Shown one piece after another: positions 56,421 through 64,000 of a stretch of 64,000 nucleotides of DNA. The notes under the pieces are model-generated. The model made no database searches and was not told where the DNA came from. It was given only the letters and a program-made list of their open reading frames with translations. The position numbers were made by a program, and so were the translations under genes. This DNA comes from Lactuca virosa. Taxonomy: Eukaryota > Streptophyta > Magnoliopsida > Asterales > Asteraceae. Numbering within the stretch: position 1 is the stretch's first letter; each line of letters starts with the position of its first letter. The stretch lies in the NCBI GenBank assembly GCA_928212115.1, contig CAKMRJ010004445.1, positions 675,315 to 739,314 on the forward strand, read 5' to 3'.

Positions 56421-57369
56421 TAGTTTGTAGTTAAGCATGTGTGCATACTTGAGGGTCTCGATGATATATTCTTATTGACTGATATACATGCCATATTTGT
56501 TTTGTGTAGTTGATATACCAAGAAAATAGTCAAACTCCTAATGATCTGGCATAAATAAATATTTATGTGTTTTAGAACATTTTATGAAGATACTTATATA
56601 ATAGCAAAGTATATGGATTTAATCGAAATACATGTACATATTTTTTTTCAAAGATTAATCCTATTCTTAAAGTTTATCATAAACATGTACATAATTTTCA
56701 CAAAACGATAAGGATGGTATCTGCAATTGGAGAGAGATATTTATGATTGCTTATTTAAAATGTGCATTACCTTAATGCATTTTAGTACCACTAACAAGTT
56801 AATTTGAGTGTATGAATTACACAATTTTATGTTTACTGAATCATTTTTGGATAAGTTTTCCTTATTTTAATTTATATATTAATTTGTTTTCGTATGCATA
56901 AATTGTTTCATTTTTGTACTACAAGTATCTTGGCAATTTATTGTGTTTTGATATCACATGAGCTAATACAAAGGTTTTGAAACTGTATTTTGGCATAGTA
57001 TAATATTATAAAAACATTTAACATGATTTATTCTTCAATAATCAATAGGTATTCACCAAAATGACCACATGGGAAGCTTTTACATCACTAAACAACTACA
57101 CTTTTTCAAACATTAAAAAATAATCAACATCCCCAAGAACGTATAAACATATGTATACTTAGTCTGGAAAAAAGAAATTCCAATAAACTTTTGCAGTCAT
57201 ATTCTATTCTTTGTGGTGGAATTTTATAATATATTCAAGTTCCCCGACCTAATAAAATTCAAAAATTATTCACAAGAAATCATTTTTCTTATGAGTATTA
57301 ATGTTTTGTTTGTTCCTGACATAATGTTCAACCACGCACACTATCGTCATTATTTATATTCGCTAAAGG
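56421..57369. other. AT-rich intergenic DNA
   Basis: I see no gene, RNA or repeat structure here beyond AT-rich sequence and short shadow ORFs. Confidence 0.4.
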
Positions 57370-58470
57370 TTCAAAAGGTCATCTATTTCCATCTGAAAGT
57401 CCCAAACCCTTTGAAGATTTGTAGATCAAATATAAACCAGAAAGAACCATAAAGAACAATGAAAAACAGAAAAAGTAAAGAACACAAGAGATTCTCCAAA
57501 TTGTCTCTTTCACCAAGAAAGAGTTTGTTTTCACCAAAAAAATGGGGTTGTCACAAAGACTATTAACACAAAGCCAATGACAACACCAAGCTATACATTT
57601 GGATTTCACCCTAATGTTGTATATATACTAATCTAATCTAGACAATTCCTTTAATCAAGGGATTGTATCTAATATACATATAAACTAATTTGGTATATAA
57701 GGAATGTATTAAATCATATCTTCTCCAGATTTAGATATCAACACCAACACTTCAGAAGCTGATTAGAGCATCAGCTTTAGCGTCAGGAAGATCAGCTTCA
57801 GCTTCAGTCATCAACGTCAGTAAGATCAGCTTCAGCTTCAGTCATCATCGTCAGGGTCAAGTTGATCAGCTTCAGCTTCAGATAGTGAATGACCATCAGT
57901 GAATATCATCAGTGTATCATCTGATCAGTGTGTCATTAGTGTATAACCATCAATGTCTGGACACACTGATCAGTCTTCAATAGATGGTATCTTCATTTCT
58001 TTGGTGCTGATAGAGTCTTCAGGGTCTTCCATTTATCAGGAGATGTTCTTCAGTCTTCGACATATGAACTTCTATCAACATATCTTCTGATTAAGTAACT
58101 AAACTAGCTCTGACAGAGCAGGTTGTTTAAGTTATACTATTTACACTTACTTAGACAAGACTGGTTGTCTATAGTGAGCATATAAACTATAACTATTAAG
58201 TATATAATTTGCATTATCAAATCTATACAAATGAGTGACCAAACAATCTCCTCATATTTGATGATGTCAAAACTAAACTAATAAAGAATGAACTAATAGA
58301 TAAATACAACTGAAGTAATATACTGATTTCTACCCCTTAGATTTAGCTCCCCCTCAGATTTATAACATTCTTTCTTTCAAGAGTGTCTGCTATTCAATAA
58401 ATGATCAAGTGACAACATAGCAAAACTAAGCTTTTCTCCCCCTTTTTGACAACATCAATAGGTACTTTTT
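57370..58470 (-). repeat. SIRE-like copia LTR and adjoining 3' internal end (relic)
   Basis: On the minus strand 58470-58247 holds two GGGGGAG tracts (AAAAAGGGGGAGAAAAG, CTGAGGGGGAGC) and GACATCATCAAATATGAGGAGA, the style of SIRE/Maximus 3' ends, followed by an LTR-like start TGTTTGGTCACTC at about 58246. The LTR-like part has GTATATATAC (57619-57628) as a TATA candidate, and three ATCAGCTTCAGCTTCAG repeats at 57801-57890. The left edge is uncertain. Confidence 0.45.
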
Positions 58471-59016
58471 GTAAAAACCGGTTCAATTCGGTCATAGTTC
58501 GACGATCAAACCCCCGTGGGCCGCGATGCAATAAAGACCAATGGCACGTAGATTGGGGTCTCTTAAGTATAGGTGTTTGTATTTTTAATTTAACCAGCCG
58601 AGGTTTAACAAACTAATAAATTTTACATGGTTAATATAATTAAGTTCAAATTTATATATATAAATATATAAATATATATATAAATGTGTGTGTGTTAATT
58701 ACCTTTGCAATTATCTAAATACATGTAGGATATGTAACGTGTATATATTCAAAATAAATATACACTTAAAATTTCGTGTTGTGTAAAAATCCTAAAAACC
58801 AAATACCTTATATACGTACATACACCAATACTTCCAATAATATATCAAATTCAAATAGAGGAATATACAAACACTAATAAGATGACAGCCAATGGACACT
58901 AATAAATTGACAGCCAATTGACACTGTAGGGGAATGGCTTTATTCCTTCCTTTTTTCTTCCTTGTTTCCTGCAATCTATCAGAGAATCCCAAACACCTTT
59001 ACCTACATTGATTCCC

Positions 59017-59170
59017 ATTAAAACAATCCATCCATTCTTCAATTATCAAATACACATAAACAGATTCAAAACAATCCTTCCATTCTTCAATTATCAAATA
59101 CACATAAACAGAATCAAAACAATCCTTCCATTCTTCAATTTTCAAAATACACATAAACAGATTCAAAACG
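59017..59170. repeat. 48-bp tandem repeat, three units
   Basis: Unit AAAACAATCCTTCCATTCTT plus 28 further bases ending ACAGATTC repeats three times. The length is a multiple of three, which creates repeat-coded shadow ORFs on both strands. Confidence 0.9.
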
Positions 59171-60220
59171 AACCTCCTCATCAGTTTCTATCATAAACAA
59201 CCAAAAGGACAACCTGTATCCAAGCCAGAACACTCCAGTTCTTGATTCTCGAGTACAACTGCAAACCAGAAGAACAATAACCCGTTGGTATTTCTGTTCA
59301 TTTTCCTGTGGAAGAAGCACAATACCAAACACCCATCGAATTCTCGTTCTTTCCCTGTCAAATTATCAAAACCCAAACACCTATCGAAACCCTATTGATC
59401 AAACTCCATACTTTGCCATAAAGATCACCAACTCAGACAAAGAAAAATTCGGACCATTCATCAGATTTGGAATCACAAATCAAAAGTCAAAATGTAAGTA
59501 ACATGATCTTCAGTAAACCGAAACCCAAAGACGTACAGAATGAAGGATGAGATAAAGGATTCAGATTCAATTGAAAGATTTGGAATAGCTATTACCTCAA
59601 TCGATCTTGCCCCCTTCCGAGTCGTCGAACACCGCCGCAAAAACACTGCTGCTGTCACCACTCGATTCTAGCCGCCGGAAGACAGAATCCACCCCTTCGT
59701 GACTGCCCTCGAGAAACCCCACCGCTACCCTCGTGATTTACCGATCGTCGGGTCCGCCTTCAGCTTCTATCTCCGAGACGAAGCAAGCCCCGGTTCATCA
59801 TCGAACTTCGCCAGAGCTGCTGCCTCGTTCCCCCGGGCTGTTGATACAGACGACGAAGGGGGAGTCTTCGCCAGGAAGTCGGAGTCGGGTGACGAGGGTG
59901 GCGAACCCGATGCGATCGGTGGCTCTCCTTGCGATGAAAAGCTTGAGTGCTTTCTCCAATTTTCAGGTTTTCTATCGTAGTTTGAAAAACCTGCTAAACC
60001 AATCTTCGAAGGACACCGGCAGGAGTTATCAGACCAAGCAAAAGTAGGCACAGAACCAACGCCTTCATCGTAAAATCAGGAACATACGTGGAGGAACGAT
60101 CCCAGGATGATTCAGGTATCTCATAATCTTCTGGAAGGTCCAGATTTTGGAAAGCTGCTACACATGATTGGACGTATTGGACCTTCTCCTGGACTCTCTA
60201 CTTGCTCTAGGAGTTATCAC

Positions 60221-60340
60221 TTTCCCCAATCAGCCGACGATTTGTCGATCCTTCCCCAATCAGCCGACGATCTGTTCGATCTTTCCCCAATCAGCCGACG
60301 ATTTGTCGATCCTTCCCCAATCGACCGACGATTTTGCTCG
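60221..60340. repeat. 30-bp tandem repeat, four units
   Basis: TTCCCCAATCAGCCGACGAT followed by TTGTCGATCC (or CTGTTCGATCT) repeats four times, the last diverged. Each unit holds CGACGATTTGTCG-like inverted arms. Confidence 0.88.
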
Positions 60341-60880
60341 ATCCGTCCGATTCATCGGTGTTTGATTTCCCGTCGTCTTCCCCCCGTTCATTGGTGTTCT
60401 TCGAGTCGGCTGTGAAGAGAACACGATTTCCCTTTCGATCTTATTACGCGATCAAACTGATTGGAACGGGTTTAAAAGACCCTAATATTCTAGATATCGG
60501 ATCCGTAGTCGGGTAAAGGGTTACAACCCGAAAAGAAAACGGGTACCGGGTTTGACCCAGTCAACGGTCAAACGGAAATCCAACCCATTTTTTTTAAACT
60601 ATCAAAACTTAACCCCTTGTTACAAATACTTTGCAAATTCAGTCCAAACCCCAAATCTTTGATTTCAATTGTCAATATTAACCCCTCCTTTGAAATTATG
60701 TTTACCCAATCAGTCCCACTTTTGGTTAAAATAATTTACAAACAATCCTTATACTGTAAACCGGTTACAAAACGGTCCTGGTAATACTTCAAGGTTCAAG
60801 AATTATGAATTGCGGTTCACTCGGAATGTTTATTATCGTTTCTCAAAGGAATGCAAATACCGTACCAATGGAACTCACGC

Positions 60881-61783
60881 TTCAAGGGTGAGTTCATACC
60901 CCTACATTTTATTTTTTTATTAAGTTTTAAGGGGGGGAATACAAGTTAAATCATCAATATCATAATTAAACGTTTTCAATAGATTACATCAGAAAAGTTG
61001 AACTTCAATCACGACCGGTTTTGGTAAACTTAAACATTTTAGTTTTCAAAACAACACAAGGTGCAAGTAGTTCAAGTTCTTGATTTTCAAATGGCTACTT
61101 GCACATCACCATACGAGTTTTCTATAATTTATACATAACTCAGTATTTGTATAAATATTGTTTTGTTTGGGCTACTTGTATTTGTAGTGCACTATTATTA
61201 TTGTTTTGTTTACGCTACATGTATTTGTAGTGCATTGTCATTTTGTTTTGTTTACGCTACATGTATTTGTAGTGCATTATCATTTTTAGTCTAATCTCCA
61301 TAACTATGCCCGTATTCTTGAGGTACGTTATGGACAATAATAGCGCTATTGGGTTTACCACCCCACCTTGGGACGCTAAGGTGATTGATCGCACGTGGTT
61401 GAGTGTGTATGATGATTAGATGCTCCATCCTATACATATACATATGTACATGTATAGGGTGAGGACTATTTGTTGTTGTTATCCTTTGTTAATCCACCTT
61501 CAATTTTATAAACCATTATCTCAAATACAATCGTTTGCCAATTTCAAAAGGAAACTAATACTAGGTTTGTAAGTGAAAAGCATTTAATAATACAAAACAA
61601 ATACTTATGAACTCACCAACCATTGTGTTGACACTTTTTCAAACCACTTGTATTCTCAGGAAATCAATAAACAGGTAACCAAGTGTTGTTGAGAATGGCA
61701 TGCTAAGACGTCAAACATTTCCTATCTTGTCCATGTATTGTAATTGATTTATAAACATGTAAATCATAATGATGTAACTTTTC

Positions 61784-61868
<85 letters not shown>

Positions 61869-61923
61869 TTGTGTTTACTTGAATTACTATTGCAATTGTT
61901 GTTATGATATTATACATGAAGTC
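60881..61923 (+). repeat. Tekay-like LTR G, downstream part, truncated by LTR H
   Basis: Carries the conserved block GTGAGTTCATACCCC (60888) to GGGGGGGAATACAAGTTAAAT (to about 60950), an inverted repeat CCTATACAT/ATGTATAGG (61430-61458), GAACTCACCAACC and acceptor-like TTGTATTCTCAG ending at 61659. It stops at TACATGAAGTC just where families A and B read TACATGACGTC, shortly before their ends. LTR H begins at 61924. Confidence 0.75.
61782..61865. repeat. TA microsatellite in LTR G
   Basis: About 80 bp of TA dinucleotides. It produces a false TyrIle-repeat ORF. Confidence 0.95.
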
Positions 61924-62837
61924 TGTTAGAAAATATAATGTCTGATCACCACAAATAAAGGCTCAGTTACCAATTACTATGTGACAGATATATATATTTA
62001 ATGATTTAAGATGCAGAAATATAAGAGATGCGGAATAAATAAATATAAGAAAGCTATAAATAAATAAATACGAGAAAGCTATAAATAAATAAATACGAGA
62101 AAGCTATAAATAAATAAATGACTGTATTTAAATGACGTAAAGCTGTAATAAAATATATAAATATATAAATATATTTCAAGTAGGTTCGTCAATTGACTGA
62201 ACTTGGTTTAGAACCGGACTCGTGGAGCGACTTGGTCTATCAAGTAGGTTCGTCAATAAATTGACTGAACTGGCTTTGGGTTGGACTGGATCTTAATAGA
62301 CTGTGTCTCTATTTGTTCATAGTTCAATCCGGTATTTGATAAGTAACACAAAGTTCATTAAAAGCTCGGTTTTATGTAAAACAAGTTGTTTACAAAAGGG
62401 TACAAAATACAAGAGTTTATGTATTTGTATTTGAGGTATTTTTGATGAGGTTGAAGTGGGTATTTGGAGGGTGTTTGAAGGTGGAATAAGGTTGTATTTT
62501 TGGTGGTGTAAGGTAACAAAGATGGTGAAGTTGAAAGACCTTTGGGTGGTGATGAATGTAGATTTTCGGAGTAAATCTCTCTGGATAGCCAATTCTCTCT
62601 CACGTCTCTCTGGGGTTTCCGGTGGTCAAAAAAATCGAGGAAAATTCCTGGATGTAGGTAAGGTCCTGAATAATTTGCGATCAAAATCTCTCCAGGGTTA
62701 TCTTCTTGAGTTATCCTCGGTGAATTTTTTCTTAACTTCGAAATTCTTATGTCGAAAAAACAGCAAGGTGGAGATTTTGTGGTGGTTTAAAGGATGTTTG
62801 GAGGAGGTTTAAGGAGGGTATTTGTAGGTTGTTTGGA

Positions 62838-62950
62838 GGTGTTCTTGGTGTTCTTGGTGTTCTTGGTGTTCTTGATGTTCTTGGTGTTCTTGGTGTTCTT
62901 GGTGTTCTTGATGTTCTTGGTGTTCTTGGTGTTCTTGGTGTTCTTGGTTG
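62838..62950. repeat. 9-bp minisatellite in LTR H
   Basis: GTGTTCTTG repeats about twelve times with occasional GATGTTCTT variants. It yields artificial FLVFLVFL and NTKNTK ORFs. Confidence 0.95.
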
Positions 62951-63167
62951 AGAGGTTTTTTTGTATGGAGAGGTTTTTCAAAGTTTATAAGAGGTCATGA
63001 ATGAAAGAGCACACAACTCTCTTATATACTAACTTACATATACATACACTTTCCATACATACATACAAGTATACATACATGAAACAAATATCTTCTTCAC
63101 TTGAGTATTTTTAAAGTAATGGCTAGTGTGTGCAAGTGGTATGCTTCTTTCTTTGACTTTTCAACAC

Positions 63168-63168
63168 A

Positions 63169-63232
<64 letters not shown>
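63168..63232. repeat. TA microsatellite in LTR H
   Basis: About 60 bp of TA dinucleotides starting ATATATATACATATATAT. Confidence 0.95.
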
Positions 63233-63234
<2 letters not shown>

Positions 63235-63420
63235 TTGAAACTGTTTAGTCGCACATCTAATTTTATCGTCTATGCGTTTTTGTCATTCGCGTGTTTTCAT
63301 ATTTTCCGTTTGATGACGAATTTATGCAACCTGAAATAACTGATAATATTTGTTAGATAATATAAAAAAAACAATTCGTCTTATTTCAGTGATGGTCACA
63401 TACAAAAACATTTTTCAACA

Positions 63421-64000
63421 ATTTCCCCCTATGTGATCATTGCTGGAATAAGGACAGTTATGATTTAATCATATTGACAGTTTTGAACTTTTGAAGATTC
63501 GAGATAAAAGATTTGTCAATAGATAAGATATATAAAACATAGTGATTGTTTTGAAAGTTTGTGACTTTGTTTAACATATCTTATGTAAAAGATTTTCAGA
63601 AATTTGTTTCCGAATCAAAGTCTCGGGTTCGGTTATCAAAGGGTAGTCATATATGTATCTAAAGAAATTTCCTTAGATTTTATAGCATTATTAATGACGA
63701 CAAGTGGTCTAACAGGTCGATTCAGATGAACGCTCATAGGTATAGCTCACACTTCACTTGGGTGTTTGGTTGTTCTGGCAGCAGAACAAGTTAATGATCA
63801 CTAAAAATGAGTGATATCTCTCTCTGACGACTCACACTCATATTGGAGGTGTTCAGCTATGCTTTTCCTGAAAGGTCACTTAGTCTCATTATTAGATAAT
63901 CAATCACATAAGACTGGTTTCGGCATTACTCAGCGGGTTTCTTCATTCATGCCATTAAAGTTCACTCTCTCTCCGTCGGGAAATACATGTAGAGGGGTTT
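63421..64000 (-). mobile_element. 3' internal end of element H (runs off the window)
   Basis: Begins with the polypurine tract. The remaining sequence shows no ORF with recognisable motifs on the minus strand, so it is probably the non-coding stretch after pol. Copia affiliation is likely from the purine tract and TGTTG start but unproven. Confidence 0.5.

Larger units (their letters stand above)
58471..60880. other. Probable upstream half of Tekay-like LTR G; no gene recognised
   Basis: Includes an AT tract (58656-58690), a donor-like ATGTAAGT (59494-59499), and a GC-richer zone 59600-60540 with overlapping ORFs of 60-104 codons on both strands and no known motif. Position before the conserved block at 60888 suggests it is the U3/R part of LTR G, but I could not find the LTR start. 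A first exon of a host gene cannot be excluded for 59590-59660 on the minus strand. Confidence 0.35.
61924..63420 (-). repeat. LTR H (1497 bp), 3' LTR of a minus-strand element
   Basis: On the minus strand it starts TGTTGAAAAATG at 63420 and ends TATTTTCTAACA at 61924. A purine tract CACATAGGGGGAAAT (63435-63421) sits directly before its start, so this is the 3' LTR and the element body lies to the right. The left flank is LTR G. It includes a 28-bp AAGCTATAAATAAATAAATA repeat (62050-62120), a 9-bp minisatellite and a TA tract. Confidence 0.75.

Noticed and set aside
59008..59196. Repeat-coded ORFs on both strands
   Set aside because: Product of the 48-bp tandem repeat whose length is a multiple of three.
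59699..60051. Overlapping 93-104 codon ORFs on both strands in a GC-rich zone
   Set aside because: No recognisable domain or splice-consistent extension; the position fits the upstream part of LTR G. Kept only as an uncertain region.
61744..61929. TyrIle-repeat ORF
   Set aside because: Translation of a TA microsatellite.
62787..63000. NTK-repeat and FLV-repeat ORFs on opposite strands
   Set aside because: Both are translations of the 9-bp minisatellite in LTR H.

Overview
This window is nuclear DNA of a flowering plant. It is almost entirely a nest of LTR retrotransposons, with one ordinary multi-exon host gene near the right side. The long-LTR Tekay-like chromoviruses, the Ty1/copia relics, the recurring ACTCGNCGAGT motif and the plant-type seven-exon gene suggest a composite, possibly lettuce-like. 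That assignment is recollection of sequence style, not a database match.

Layout. (1) 1-14456: Ty3/gypsy family A (Tekay-like), arranged internal-LTR-internal-LTR. It starts with the 3' part of one pol (1-2756), then a complete 11.7-kb element (2757-14456) that shares the middle LTR. (2) 14457-25525: a decayed Ty1/copia element on the minus strand. Its left LTR is broken by family A and by a 3.35-kb solo LTR of family B (15132-18478, perfect AAATG target duplication). (3) 25526-41716: a second copy of the same copia family, also minus, split by a complete 12.5-kb Tekay-like element, family C (27331-39802, perfect ATAAG duplication). (4) 41717-42869: a pol fragment of a family-D-like chromovirus carrying a 566-bp hAT-type MITE with a perfect 8-bp duplication. 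(5) 42870-51726: a minus-strand LTR fragment (E) split by the youngest element here, family D (43095-50670, TATGT duplication, deleted 3' end). (6) 51727-52242: the N-terminal part of a Mutator-like transposase, cut off by LTR E. (7) 53262-54995: an apparently intact seven-exon gene for a YjbQ/UPF0047 protein, minus strand. (8) 55000-64000: old copia debris, a SIRE-like LTR, part of a fourth Tekay-like LTR (G) and a minus-strand LTR (H) that interrupts G and runs off the window.

All retroelement coding regions are broken by stops and frameshifts, many of the C-to-T type expected of methylated DNA. The retroelement genes are therefore relics, and the window is informative mainly for insertion history and LTR regulatory structure. 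The most interesting structure is in the Tekay-like LTRs. Families A, B and D each have a private hairpin or palindrome motif stacked just upstream of the TATA box. Beyond it, families A, B, C and G share a conserved layout: a GTAAGT donor-like site, a GTGAGTT-CATACCCC ... GGGGG block, a central palindrome (GTATAGATCTATAC in A, B and C), a TTGTATTCTCAG acceptor-like site, and a GTTTCCGCCGT terminus in A, B and C. This looks like an undescribed leader intron plus structured cis-elements that outlast the surrounding sequence.
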